Shown: positions 9,486 to 18,274, numbered from the stretch's first letter. The stretch: 64,000 nucleotides of DNA from JANYLB01 sp963837715 (GCA_963837715.1 CAWIOF010000002.1:744001-808000), one strand, 5' to 3'. Numbers and translations: made by a program. The notes: generated by a model from the sequence alone, not told the origin.

Positions 9486-9564
9486 GGGTCGCTCCGCTGC
9501 GTCGCCTCGATCGCTCACCGATTCACGTCCCGCTCGTGCTGTCCGGCGACTCCGCTGCGCTCGT
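9486..9564 (-). repeat. Intercistronic two-module repeat, subtype 1 (between two MaoC genes)
   Basis: Read on the minus strand, module A (about 9564 to 9539) encodes the last residues of the upstream gene. Module B (9519 to 9486, GGTGAGCGATCGAGGCGACG and onward) ends directly at the ATG of the downstream gene. It matches the copies at 34743, 41247 and 50892. Confidence 0.75.
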
Positions 9565-9984
9565 TTCCACCGCGGTCATCTTGGCTTCGGCGACGAGGAC
9601 GCCGTCGACGTCGCGGAAATCGGTGACCATCTCCACGAAGGTGAGGGTGGTCCCGCTGCGGCTGGTCTTCTCGTAGATCGCGTCGATCCGGCTCGTCGCG
9701 GTGAGCAACGTGCCGGCGCGGGGCGGCTCGCCGTGGAAGACGTACTCCTGTTCGGCGTGCATGCCTCGCTGCTGCGACATCTCCACCTGGTCCCACGGGT
9801 TCCCCGTGTCGCCCTCCCAGAAGAACGTGGTCGTGAGGAAGTGAGCCGGGACCACCGGGTCGTCGACGTCGAGGTACTCCGGATGCGTCGAGCCGATCGC
9901 GGTGGCGTACTCGCGGATCTTGCCCTGCTCGAGCGGGATCGTGAACGGCGTGCCCGTCGCGCCGAGGCTCTGCTTCGCGACCAT
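9523..9984 (-). CDS. MaoC-family N-terminal-type hydratase subunit (FAS1-like dehydratase)
   Basis: This 153-residue hot-dog protein of the MaoC N-terminal type has GTPFTIPLEQGKIREYATAI near residue 9, VPAHFLTTTFFWEG near residue 44 and a closing VTDFRDVDGVLVAEAKMTAV. Such subunits lack the catalytic Asp/His motif and pair with a catalytic MaoC protein, here 9078-9485. The last dozen codons (ETSAAESPDSTSGT) come from an intergenic repeat module, so the C-terminus is probably not functional sequence. Its start overlaps the ipdF stop (TGATG). Confidence 0.8.
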   Translation of the reverse strand: MVAKQSLGATGTPFTIPLEQGKIREYATAIGSTHPEYLDVDDPVVPAHFLTTTFFWEGDTGNPWDQVEMSQQRGMHAEQEYVFHGEPPRAGTLLTATSRIDAIYEKTSRSGTTLTFVEMVTDFRDVDGVLVAEAKMTAVETSAAESPDSTSGT

Positions 9985-10760
9985 CAGGCGTGCTGACTCG
10001 AGACGGAGAGGACCTCACCCGTCATGTACGACGAGTACTCGCTCGCGAGGAACACGATCACGTTCGCCACCTCCCAGGGCTCAGCGGCGCGCCCGAAGGC
10101 CTCGCGGGCGGTCAGCTCGGTGAGCAGCTCCTCGCTGCTCGTCTTGGCGAGGAACGCGTGCATCGCGAGGCTCGGCGCAACCGCGTTGACCCGCACCCCC
10201 GAGGGTGCCGCTTCGATGGCAGCACAGCGCGTGAGCGCCATCACCCCGGCCTTGGCCGCGGCGTAGTGGGCCTGGCCGGCCTGGGCCCGCCAGCCGAGGA
10301 CCGACGCGTTGTTCACGATCGCGCCCGCGCCCCGTGGCGTCATCAGCCGCAGGGCGGCCCGCATGCACCGGAACGTGCCGTTGAGCGTGACGTCGAGGAC
10401 CTTGAGCCACTGCTCGTCGGTCATGTCGACGAGGTCGACCTGACCACCGAGACCGGCGTTGTTCACGACCACGTCGAGACCATCGGTGACGCGTTCCGCT
10501 TCGTCGAACAGATGCTGGACCTGGGCTTCGTCGGTCACGTCGCAGACGACCGAGGCGACGACCGCGGCGCCGATCTTGTCGGCGGTCTCGGCGAGCCGCC
10601 GCTCGTGCGCGTCGCTGATCACCAGGCGCGCGCCCTCCTCCGCGCAGCGCTGCGCGGTGGCGAACCCGATCCCCGTCCCCGCGGCTGCGGTCACGAGGAC
10701 GGTCTTGCCCTCGAGGAGCGCCTTGCCCTCCGGATAGGCAGGTGGTGTCGGGCTCGTCAC
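9984..10760 (-). CDS. ipdF: IpdF-like short-chain dehydrogenase of steroid ring-C/D degradation
   Basis: This is a 258-residue SDR. It has an unusual nucleotide-binding motif, VTAAAGTGIGFATAQ near residue 21, which I recall from mycobacterial IpdF, the hydroxy-acyl-CoA dehydrogenase of the HIP pathway. Other landmarks are NNAGLGGQVDL near residue 98, NNASVLGWRAQAG near residue 149 and the catalytic YAAAK near residue 165. It follows fadE30 by four bases and overlaps the MaoC gene. Resemblance extends through the C-terminal EVLSVSSQHA. This is one of the more secure calls in the window. Confidence 0.9.
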   Translation of the reverse strand: MTSPTPPAYPEGKALLEGKTVLVTAAAGTGIGFATAQRCAEEGARLVISDAHERRLAETADKIGAAVVASVVCDVTDEAQVQHLFDEAERVTDGLDVVVNNAGLGGQVDLVDMTDEQWLKVLDVTLNGTFRCMRAALRLMTPRGAGAIVNNASVLGWRAQAGQAHYAAAKAGVMALTRCAAIEAAPSGVRVNAVAPSLAMHAFLAKTSSEELLTELTAREAFGRAAEPWEVANVIVFLASEYSSYMTGEVLSVSSQHA

Positions 10761-10764
10761 TTCG

Positions 10765-12003
10765 TCACCTTCGTCCCTTCGTCACCTTGGGTTCGGGCGG
10801 GAGGCCGAGGGCCCGTTCGCCGATGATGTTGCGTTGCACCTGGTTCGACCCGCCGTAGATCGTGTCGGCACGCGTCCAGAGCAGCAGGCGCTGTTCGGCG
10901 GTGAGCTCGTAGGGGCCACGGGCATCGGGGGTGCCGTCGACGGGGACGCCGTCGGCGATCATCCCGTCGGCACCGAGGACGTCGACCGCGAGCTCACCGA
11001 GGGTGCGGTGCAGGCTCGCCCAGTACAGCTTGTGGATCGCGGTCTGCGGGGTGAGCTCGCCGCTCCCCATCGCGCTGAGGCTGCGGAGTGCGGTGTAGCG
11101 CATGATGCGCAGACCGATCCACGCGTCGGCGATGCGTTGCCGGGTGACCGGATCGGATGCCGCCCCGTTCTTCTGCGCGGCTTCGGTGATCGCGCGCAGC
11201 TCGTGTTCGAACGTCAGCTGTTGGCCCAGTGTCGATGCGCCACGCTCGAACGCGAGCGTGCCCATCGCCACCCGCCAGCCACCGTTCACGTCGCCGACCA
11301 CGTTCTCGACCGCGGTGCGGGCACCGTCGAAGAACGTCTCGTTGAACTCCGAGGTGCCGGTGAGCTGGATGATCGGCCGGATCTCGATCCCGGGCTGATG
11401 CATCGGGACGAGCAGGTAGGAGATGCCCTTGTGGCGGGGTGCCTCCCGGTCGGTGCGGCACAGCACGAAGCACCAGTCGGACCACTGCGCGAGTGAGGTC
11501 CACGTCTTCTGGCCCGTGATGCTCCACTCGTCGCCGTCGGATCCGGGGACGAGCTCGGCGCGGGTCTGCACGTTGGCGAGGTCGGAGCCGGCGTTGGGCT
11601 CGGAGTACCCCTGGCACCAGAGCTCTTCGCCGCTCGCGATCTTCGGGAGGAACCGGGCCCGCTGCTCGTCGGAGCCGAAGTGGAGGATCGTCGGCCCGAT
11701 CAGTCCCTCGCCGACGATCCCGACCCGTCCGGGTCCGCCGGCGCGGGCGTACTCCTCGTAGAAGATGACCTGCTGGAGGAGGGTGGCCTCGCGACCGCCG
11801 TACTCCTCGGGGAAGGAGAGGCAGGTCCAGTGGGCCGCGCCGAGGGCGCGCTCCCAGGCGTGGCGTTCCTCGAACAGCTCGTGTTCGTCGCCCGGTCCGC
11901 CCCGGCCCCGGACGATCGCGAACTCCCCGCTGAGCTGATCGCCGAGCCAGGCCCGGGCTTCGGCGCGGAAGTCCTCGTCGGCGGCCGAGAAGGTGAGGTC
12001 CAT
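10765..12003 (-). CDS. fadE30: Acyl-CoA dehydrogenase, FadE30-like
   Basis: This FAD-dependent acyl-CoA dehydrogenase has 412 residues. FadE30 in mycobacteria dehydrogenates the propionyl side chain of the steroid-derived HIP-CoA series. Landmarks are LAG-like GEFAIVRGRGGPGDEHE near residue 26, LWCQGYSEPNAGSDLA near residue 127, GQKTWTSLAQWSDWCFVL near residue 158 and the C-terminal GGSNQVQRNIIGERALGLP. It begins a minus-strand operon with ipdF, two MaoC genes and an MFS transporter. Its promoter region contains a perfect palindrome at 12029-12043. Confidence 0.9.
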   Translation of the reverse strand: MDLTFSAADEDFRAEARAWLGDQLSGEFAIVRGRGGPGDEHELFEERHAWERALGAAHWTCLSFPEEYGGREATLLQQVIFYEEYARAGGPGRVGIVGEGLIGPTILHFGSDEQRARFLPKIASGEELWCQGYSEPNAGSDLANVQTRAELVPGSDGDEWSITGQKTWTSLAQWSDWCFVLCRTDREAPRHKGISYLLVPMHQPGIEIRPIIQLTGTSEFNETFFDGARTAVENVVGDVNGGWRVAMGTLAFERGASTLGQQLTFEHELRAITEAAQKNGAASDPVTRQRIADAWIGLRIMRYTALRSLSAMGSGELTPQTAIHKLYWASLHRTLGELAVDVLGADGMIADGVPVDGTPDARGPYELTAEQRLLLWTRADTIYGGSNQVQRNIIGERALGLPPEPKVTKGRR

Positions 12004-12028
12004 CGGGTCCGGAGGATAGTCCCGCGAT

Positions 12029-12043
12029 CTGACGGGGCGTCAG
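12029..12043. promoter_or_regulatory. Palindromic operator upstream of fadE30-ipdF
   Basis: CTGACGGGGCGTCAG is a perfect inverted repeat (CTGACG, 3-base spacer, CGTCAG) 26 bases upstream of the fadE30 start. It lies in the divergent gap to the membrane glycosyltransferase at 12137, so it could affect both. It is the cleanest member of the four-site set. Confidence 0.65.
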
Positions 12044-12136
12044 GTCGTGGTGCCGACCTTCCGGGGCCGATCGCCGCGCTGCGGCTACGTTCGCCGAGCG
12101 CGGCGTCGGTGACGCCGCCGGTCGGGGAGAATCGGC

Positions 12137-13807
12137 TTGGGCGCCGCCGGGAGCATCGAGGCAGGACCGGTCGCCGGCAGCGTCGCCCGGCCGCGCCGGG
12201 TCGACGGTGCCGTGCTCGCGGTGGTGGTCCTCGCGCTCGGGGGTCTCGTGCTCAGGCTCGTGCTGCTCACGCGCCCGATTGCCGTCATCGACCGGCTGTT
12301 CGTGCCCGACGACACGTACTACACGCTCACGATCGCCCGGTCGCTGGCCGACGGGCTCGGCCCGACCGTCGACGGAAGCACCCTCACCAGTGGGTTCCAA
12401 CCGCTGCTCGGGTTCCTGCTGGTGCCTGTCTTCTGGCTCACCGACGCTCCCGACGCCGCGCTCCGGATCGACCTCCTGTTCCTCGTTCTCGTCGACACCC
12501 TCACGATCGGGATGCTCGCGTGGGTCGCCGGACGCCTCGCCGGACGCGTGGCCGCGGTCGTCGCGGCGGCGATCTGGGCGGTGTCGCCGGTCGCGATCTC
12601 GATGGCGCTCGGTGGGCTCGAGACGTCGCTGGCGATCTTCCTCCAGGTGAGCCTGGTCGCGATCTGGATCCACGCCGCGTCGCGCGACGAGCGCCGATGG
12701 TGGATCGCAGTCGGTGCGGTCGCGGCGCTGGCGGTGCTCGCCCGGATCGACGCGCTCGCGCTCGTCGGCCTGCTCGCCGCGATCCAGGTGTGGCGAGGGC
12801 CCCGGCGGCACCTCGTCGCCGCGACGATCGCCGGTGCGTCGGTGCTCGGTCCCTGGTGGATCTGGTGCACGGTCACCTTCGGATCTCCCGTGCCGACGAG
12901 TGGCGCGGCCGTGCACGAGCTCGCGCCGTTCGGCTCGTTCACCCGCGAGACGATGACCCTGGCGGCCGGCGCCGTGGTCGGCGGACCGTTCGGAGTGTGG
13001 GACCGGGCTCGTTCCGTCCTCATCGACCGTTGGTTGCTCGGGGCCGTGGTCTTCTGGGTCTTCGTCGTCGCGCTCGTGGCGCTCACCGGCGCGCTCCTCC
13101 GGCGCCGACCCGCGCCCGACGCCCGTGACGCAAGCGGTCGAGCGGTCGCTCGGTCGCTGCTCCCGGTCCTCCCCGCGTTCGCGGCGTGTCTGTTGACGTT
13201 CTACGCGTGGTTCGGCGTCACGTGGTTCTTCACCCGGTACCTCGCCCCCGTCGCGTGGATCCTCGCGGTGCTGATCGCGGTGGGTTCGGCGGGGCTCGTG
13301 CGTCGTCGTCCCGTCGCGCCGGCGCGGGTCGCGGTGGGGCTCGCGCTCGGCGTCGTGCTGCTCGCGGCCCTGTCGGTCGACGCAGGGTGGACGAGCACCG
13401 AGACGCGCACGCCGGTGACCGGGCGCACGGGCGGTGCGTTCGACGCGCTCACCGGCTACCGGGAGCCCGTCCGGGAGGTCCTGCGCGCCGTGCCGCTCGG
13501 GAGCACCATCGCCGGGTGGCAGAGCGGTGCACTCGGCTACTACGGGATCGATCGCACCGTCATCAACCTCGACGGTGCCGTCAATCCCGACATGGCCGGC
13601 GCGAGCGCGGCATCACGCGCCCGGTACCTCCGACGCCGCGACGTCGACGGTGTGGCCGACTTCGAGCTCGTCGTCGTCGGGCTCCGCCTCGCCCTGGCCG
13701 GGCTCCGACCCGAACCCACCGTGGAGGACCAGCGGGTGGCCCCGGCCCAGGGGGTGCTCCCGCCGTACGTCTACGCGACGGTCGACTGGCCGGAGGCCGC
13801 TACCTGA
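12137..13807 (+). CDS. GT-C-type membrane glycosyltransferase, polyprenyl-sugar dependent (probable)
   Basis: This 556-residue integral membrane protein has ten or more hydrophobic segments. Near residue 60 it carries an acidic loop, VPDDTYYTLTIARSLADG, of the kind found in GT-C glycosyltransferases that use polyprenyl-phosphate sugars. The C-terminal part (after about residue 430) is a soluble domain with WQSGALGYYGIDRTVINLDG. The sugar and acceptor are not predictable. The start is a TTG at 12137 with no clear ribosome site, so the first 15 residues are uncertain. It is divergent from fadE30 and overlaps the 3-prime end of the CoA transferase by eight bases. Confidence 0.7.
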   Translation: MGAAGSIEAGPVAGSVARPRRVDGAVLAVVVLALGGLVLRLVLLTRPIAVIDRLFVPDDTYYTLTIARSLADGLGPTVDGSTLTSGFQPLLGFLLVPVFWLTDAPDAALRIDLLFLVLVDTLTIGMLAWVAGRLAGRVAAVVAAAIWAVSPVAISMALGGLETSLAIFLQVSLVAIWIHAASRDERRWWIAVGAVAALAVLARIDALALVGLLAAIQVWRGPRRHLVAATIAGASVLGPWWIWCTVTFGSPVPTSGAAVHELAPFGSFTRETMTLAAGAVVGGPFGVWDRARSVLIDRWLLGAVVFWVFVVALVALTGALLRRRPAPDARDASGRAVARSLLPVLPAFAACLLTFYAWFGVTWFFTRYLAPVAWILAVLIAVGSAGLVRRRPVAPARVAVGLALGVVLLAALSVDAGWTSTETRTPVTGRTGGAFDALTGYREPVREVLRAVPLGSTIAGWQSGALGYYGIDRTVINLDGAVNPDMAGASAASRARYLRRRDVDGVADFELVVVGLRLALAGLRPEPTVEDQRVAPAQGVLPPYVYATVDWPEAAT

Positions 13808-16094
13808 ACACGTCGTCGGCCGCGAGCTCGTCGCGTTCCGCCGGTGCGAGGCCGAGGAGCTCGTCGAGGACCCAGTCCTGGTCCTGACCGAGGGTCGGAC
13901 CCGGGCGTTCGTACCCGCTCGGCGCGTCGGAGAGTCGGAAGCCGTTGCGCTCGTAGAGCCCGGCACCGAGGAAGGGATGGGTCAGCGCGACGAAGTGCTC
14001 ACGGTGCGCGACCTGCGGATCGTCGTGCACGTCGCCGAAGTCGGCGACCGGCACCGCCTCCACCCCGACGGCCTGCAACGCCTCGGCCACCTCGATGCGG
14101 GATCGCGTCGCGGTCCACGTACCGACGTCGGGCCCCGTGATCTCGTGGACCCGAGCGAGCTCGGCGTCGGTCCAGGCCGCGATCGCGATCCACCGGTCGT
14201 CGACGCCGTCTTCGTCGGCACAGGGGAACACGCCGTGGAGCTTCGCGTTCGGGTTGTCGTTCCCCGTGCGGGTTCCGGTCACGCCGTCGCGCGCGTAGGC
14301 GATCAGCCACGGCGAGAGCGTGTAGAGCGCAGCTTCGACCTGGCTGACGTCGAGGTACGTCCCGCGACCGGTGCGCTCGCGGTACAGCAGTCCGGCTGCG
14401 AGTGCAGTCGCGACGAACCGCGGCGCGAGCGAGTCGGTGATGGTGCCGTGGGGTCCGACGGGCTCGCGGTCGGGCCACCCCGTCAGCCAGTTGTAGCCCG
14501 AGAGCGCCGAACCCTGGCCGCCGAAGCCCGGGTAGTCCTTGTGCGGGCCGGTCTGGCCGTTGAGGCAGGCGCTGACCATCACGAGATCAGGTCGGTCGAC
14601 CACGAGCGAGTCGTAGTCGAGTCCGAAACCGCGCATCGCCTTCGGCGCGAAGTTCTCGGCCACCACGTCGGCCCACTCCAGGCAGAGCCGCCGGACGAGC
14701 TCGACCGCCTTCGGGTGCTTGAGGTTGAAGGTGACGTTGCGCTTGCCGACGTTCAGCCCGTCGTACATCGGTGACCCCTCGAGGCCGTGGGGGTTCTTCG
14801 GCCCGAGCGCGTACACCCGGAGGAAGTCGGGCCGGCTCGTGCTCTCGACCCGAAGCACCGTCGCCCCGTGCTCCGCGAAGTACCGGGTCGCGATCGGTCC
14901 CGCCGCCCCCGACCCGAACTCCAGGATCTTCAACCCGTCCCACGCCGGCGCACCGCGCGCCACCGTCCCCACCCCGTTGGGTCGGTTCGGCCGCTCAGAG
15001 CGGCCGAAGTGACCCAACGCGTCGGGAAGGGTGGTGGAACCGGGTTCGGGGGCGGGGGCCGACGGGGCGGCGGGCGCGGCTTCGCCGTCGGCGGAGCGGA
15101 CGACGGCGAACGACCGGGGGAAGCGTGCGTCGGCACCGACGGGGCCGAAGAACCCGCGCGACTCGAGCTGCGCGCTCGCGAACACCTCGCGCGGTGAGTT
15201 GGTCGGTGCGAGCATGAGGTTCGTCTCGCACGCGATGTCGTACAGCTCCTGCATCGTCCGGCCCGCGAAGTACGCGGCGACGTCGGCCTCGATCGCTCGG
15301 AGGGTGTCGTCGTCGGCGGCGTTGGGGGAGTACGTGGCCCAGTCCATGGCGCGCAGCGCGGGAGTGTCGACGAGGCCGGTGAGGATCTCGAGGCTGGCGA
15401 CGCGTGCCTTGCCGCCGCGCAGGCCGAAGCTCACGAACCCGTCGCGGGTCGGCCAGATCTCGCGGGTGCGGCCGATGTTGGCGCCGCGTCGAGCACCGCG
15501 GAACCCGGTCTGGGGGAAGCGCGCGGGCGTGGCCATGTTGGCGACGAACACGACCTCCTGCATCGACACGTCGACGACCTGTGGGCGGCCGCTCGCGAGC
15601 GCGCTGAGTGCGGCGAACGCGGCCTCGGGACCGGTGTGCGCATAGGCGGTCGGTTCCGCACAGCGAACCGGCGCTCGGTCGGGATCACCGGTGCAGAAGA
15701 GGTTCCCGCTCGCCGCCATCACACCGAGATCGCTCGCCCGCCAGCCGGCACGCGGGCCGTCGAGGCCGAACGGGGTCACGCGCACCCAGACCGCGTCGGG
15801 CGCGAGCGAGGAATCGACGGCGAACGCACCGGGGAACCCGGGGGTGTCGATCACCACGTCGGCCGCGGCGAGCAACGCGACGAGGTCGGGATCGTCGGCG
15901 CCGAGCACCGTCACCGACAGCTTCCCTGCGTTCCATGCTGCGAACCGGGGTCCGTCGACCCGAGCGGGATCGCCCGCCGGGAGCTCGGGCCGCACGACGT
16001 CGGCGCCGAGATCCGCAAGGATCCGCGCGGTCATCACTGCCGGTTCGCCGGCGAGGTCCACCACCCGCAGGCCCTGCAACAGCGCTGTCGCCAC
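13800..16094 (-). CDS. Two-domain family III (CaiB/BaiF) acyl-CoA transferase
   Basis: This protein of about 764 residues carries two CaiB-type CoA-transferase domains in tandem. The first spans about residues 8-350 (LQGLRVVDLAGEPAVMTARI, then GRPQVVDVSMQE with the likely catalytic Asp). A proline/alanine-rich linker follows, then the second domain (LKILEFGSGAAGPIATRYFA, YLDVSQVEAALYTL). Such fused enzymes move CoA between acyl donors and acceptors without ATP. I chose the GTG at 16094, since residues before it look non-coding. The divergent amidohydrolase and the shared operator at 16136 suggest they serve one pathway, perhaps steroid-derived acids. Confidence 0.85.
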   Translation of the reverse strand: MATALLQGLRVVDLAGEPAVMTARILADLGADVVRPELPAGDPARVDGPRFAAWNAGKLSVTVLGADDPDLVALLAAADVVIDTPGFPGAFAVDSSLAPDAVWVRVTPFGLDGPRAGWRASDLGVMAASGNLFCTGDPDRAPVRCAEPTAYAHTGPEAAFAALSALASGRPQVVDVSMQEVVFVANMATPARFPQTGFRGARRGANIGRTREIWPTRDGFVSFGLRGGKARVASLEILTGLVDTPALRAMDWATYSPNAADDDTLRAIEADVAAYFAGRTMQELYDIACETNLMLAPTNSPREVFASAQLESRGFFGPVGADARFPRSFAVVRSADGEAAPAAPSAPAPEPGSTTLPDALGHFGRSERPNRPNGVGTVARGAPAWDGLKILEFGSGAAGPIATRYFAEHGATVLRVESTSRPDFLRVYALGPKNPHGLEGSPMYDGLNVGKRNVTFNLKHPKAVELVRRLCLEWADVVAENFAPKAMRGFGLDYDSLVVDRPDLVMVSACLNGQTGPHKDYPGFGGQGSALSGYNWLTGWPDREPVGPHGTITDSLAPRFVATALAAGLLYRERTGRGTYLDVSQVEAALYTLSPWLIAYARDGVTGTRTGNDNPNAKLHGVFPCADEDGVDDRWIAIAAWTDAELARVHEITGPDVGTWTATRSRIEVAEALQAVGVEAVPVADFGDVHDDPQVAHREHFVALTHPFLGAGLYERNGFRLSDAPSGYERPGPTLGQDQDWVLDELLGLAPAERDELAADDVFR

Positions 16095-16135
16095 GTCGCG
16101 ATGCTCCCGTCGATCCTCGGTCAAGCAGCCTGTCC

Positions 16136-16151
16136 CTGACGCCCGTGTCAG
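16136..16151. promoter_or_regulatory. Palindromic operator between CoA transferase and amidohydrolase
   Basis: CTGACGCCCGTGTCAG has the CTGAC/GTCAG half-sites with a six-base centre. It sits about 42 bases from each of two divergent start codons (16094 minus, 16192 plus), so one site could control both. Confidence 0.55.
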
Positions 16152-16191
16152 CCTACTGTTGGGGCAGACCGCCTCCCGGAGGACGACACCC

Positions 16192-17355
16192 ATGCCCGAC
16201 CGCATCGTCGACGCCGACTGTCACATCCTCGAACCGCCCGACATCTGGGCGAACTGGCTGCCGGAGAAGTTCCGGGACAAGGCACCGAAGCTCGTGAAGG
16301 ACCACGAAGGCGGCGACGCGTGGCAAACCGCGGTCGGCGGCGACCCCGATCCGATCGGCCTCGTCGCCACTCCGGGGATGGCGTGGGACAACTTCCGATG
16401 GTTCGGAGTCACCTACGAGGAAGCGCGCGCGGGCTGCTACAACGGCGGCGAACGCCTGAAGGACATGGACACCGACGGCGTCTGGGCCGAGGTGCTGTTC
16501 GCGCCGCAGCGCACGATGAGTCACTTCCTCGGCGACGACGACGACGACTTCGTGCTGGCCGGAGTCGAGGCCTACAACAACTTCCTGTTGGAGGAGTTCT
16601 GCGCCCCTGATCCGAAGCGGCTGATCGGGCTGCCCCAGATCCCGTCGCTCGGCATCGACACCTCGATCGACGCGCTCCGCAAGGCGAAGGCGCGGGGCGC
16701 CAAGGGCGTGGTGATCTCGAACTGGCCGTCGGGCAAGGGCGGCCTGTCGCCCGACGACGATCCGTTCTGGGCCGCGGCCTGCGACGAAGGCATACCGATC
16801 TCGGTGCACATCAACATCATCAGTCGCTCGCAGCGCGCCGCGGGCCGTAAGGCTGCGGCGAAGTCGGGGAACCAGCTCTACCAGATGGACACCGAGGCGG
16901 CCCGCGCCAAGGCGATCGGCGGGATGAGCCACGTGTTCTCGATGGCCGCGGGGAACATCACCGCGATGCTCTTCCAGGGCGTCTTCGAGCGGTTCCCGCA
17001 GCTGCAGATGTGCTGGATCGAGACCGGCGTCGGTTGGTTGCCGCACCTGCTCGAGGCCCTCGACGACCGCTACTGGCGCAACCGGGCCTGGGGCCAGCTG
17101 CCGATCAGTGAGCCGCCGTCGACCTACTGGTACCGCAACAACGCGGCGACCTTCATCACCGACCGGGCCGGGATCGCGCTGCGCCAGGAGGTCGGCGTCG
17201 ACAACATGATGTGGTCGAGCGACTACCCCCACCATGGCAACGACTGGCCGTACTCGCGCAAGACCATCGAGGACACGATGCGCCACCTGCCCGAAGACGA
17301 CCGGTTCAAGATCACCGGCGGCAACGCCCGCCGCATCTGGAACCTGACTGACTGA
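16192..17355 (+). CDS. Amidohydrolase-2 family metal-dependent hydrolase or decarboxylase
   Basis: This TIM-barrel enzyme of 387 residues opens with the metal motif VDADCHILEPPDIW and ends with SDYPHHGNDWPYS near residue 340, both typical of the amidohydrolase-2/ACMSD-like group. Other landmarks are HINIISRSQ near residue 205 and MCWIETGVGWLPHLLEALDD near residue 275. Family members act as hydrolases or as decarboxylases, so the reaction is open. Shared control with a CoA transferase and many relatives in actinobacterial lipid-degrading loci suggest a catabolic role. Confidence 0.8.
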   Translation: MPDRIVDADCHILEPPDIWANWLPEKFRDKAPKLVKDHEGGDAWQTAVGGDPDPIGLVATPGMAWDNFRWFGVTYEEARAGCYNGGERLKDMDTDGVWAEVLFAPQRTMSHFLGDDDDDFVLAGVEAYNNFLLEEFCAPDPKRLIGLPQIPSLGIDTSIDALRKAKARGAKGVVISNWPSGKGGLSPDDDPFWAAACDEGIPISVHINIISRSQRAAGRKAAAKSGNQLYQMDTEAARAKAIGGMSHVFSMAAGNITAMLFQGVFERFPQLQMCWIETGVGWLPHLLEALDDRYWRNRAWGQLPISEPPSTYWYRNNAATFITDRAGIALRQEVGVDNMMWSSDYPHHGNDWPYSRKTIEDTMRHLPEDDRFKITGGNARRIWNLTD

Positions 17356-17554
17356 ATGGTCGAATCCGCTGCGCCGGCTCGATCGCTCACCCGTTGAGAT
17401 CCTGTGAGTGGGTGTCCGCCGGCTCCGCTACTTCTCCGGCTGAATGGTCGAATCCGCTGCGCCGGCTCGATCGCTCACCCGTTGAGATCCTGTGAGTGGG
17501 TGTCCGCCGGCTCCGCTACTTCTCCGGCTGAATGGTCGAATCCGCTGCGCCGGC
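17353..17554 (-). repeat. 88-bp tandem repeat, 2.3 copies (subtype 2 intergenic repeat)
   Basis: Two identical 88-bp units start at 17353 and 17441, and a third, cut off after about 26 bases, starts at 17529. Each unit reads on the minus strand as module A' (GTAGCGGAGCCGGCGGACAC), a spacer and module B (GGTGAGCGATCGAGCCGGCG and onward to ATTCGACCATTCA). The repeat fills the gap between the convergent amidohydrolase and MerR genes. There are no unique spacers, so it is not a CRISPR array. Confidence 0.92.
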
Positions 17555-17557
17555 AGG

Positions 17558-18274
17558 TCAGGTCGGTGCGTTGGGCTTGAGGTTGCCGGTCTCGATGGCG
17601 CCGAGGGTCAGGCGTTGCAGGGTGCGCTGGTGCACGTACTCGACCATGCGGGTGACGGTCGGGAGCAGCTCACCCGCCGAGGCGGCCGCGCCGGTCTGGA
17701 ACGCACGGAGCTCGTCGGCATCCTTCCAGCCCGGGCCCCGCTTGCCGGTGAAGAGGTCGAGCACCTGCGACTGCATGCGTTCGACGCCCTCGGTGTAGAT
17801 CTTCGCGAGCTCGACGATCACGTCGTGGGGGAGGCCGAGGCGGCCCATGTCGGCCACCGCGTGGAGGAGGTCGAGGTCGGCCCCGTCGTAGGCCGAGCGC
17901 CCGAACTCGGCCGGGTCGCGCAGGAGCCCCGACTCGTGGAGACGGTCGGCGAGCACCGGATCGACCCCCGAGCGCTCGACCACCTCTTCGAGTGAGTAGT
18001 CGGCGCCGCTCCCGCCGAAGATGCCGTCGACGATGCCGGGCCGGTCGGCGTCGAGGAGCGCCTTGATCGCGGCGAGCGAGAACCGGCGCTGCTGCAGGTC
18101 GCGGATCTGCTCGAGCCGCTCCCGGTGGACCGCGCCGTAGACCTTGGTGCGGCCGACGCGTTCGGCAGGAGGGAGCAGTCCCTCGCGTTGGTAGAAGCGG
18201 ATCGTGTCGACGGTCAGGCCGCTCTCGCGGGCGAGGTCGTCGATGCGCAGGTCGCCGGCCGACTCGTCGGACAC
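17558..18274 (-). CDS. MerR-family transcriptional regulator with long C-terminal domain
   Basis: This is a 238-residue regulator with an N-terminal MerR winged helix: LRIDDLARESGLTVDTIRFY at residues 9-28, then QREGLLPPAERVG. The dimerisation helix and an acyl-effector-sized alpha-helical C-terminal domain follow (about residues 90-235). MerR proteins of this shape control fatty-acid or steroid genes in actinobacteria. The upstream gap holds nested palindromes (18329-18382) next to a TTGACA, as expected for autoregulation or for control of the small divergent gene at 18446. Confidence 0.85.
   Translation of the reverse strand: MSDESAGDLRIDDLARESGLTVDTIRFYQREGLLPPAERVGRTKVYGAVHRERLEQIRDLQQRRFSLAAIKALLDADRPGIVDGIFGGSGADYSLEEVVERSGVDPVLADRLHESGLLRDPAEFGRSAYDGADLDLLHAVADMGRLGLPHDVIVELAKIYTEGVERMQSQVLDLFTGKRGPGWKDADELRAFQTGAAASAGELLPTVTRMVEYVHQRTLQRLTLGAIETGNLKPNAPT

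Noticed and set aside
17353..17554. CRISPR array
   Set aside because: The period is 88 bp with no unique spacers and no cas gene nearby; it is a plain tandem duplication of an intergenic repeat.
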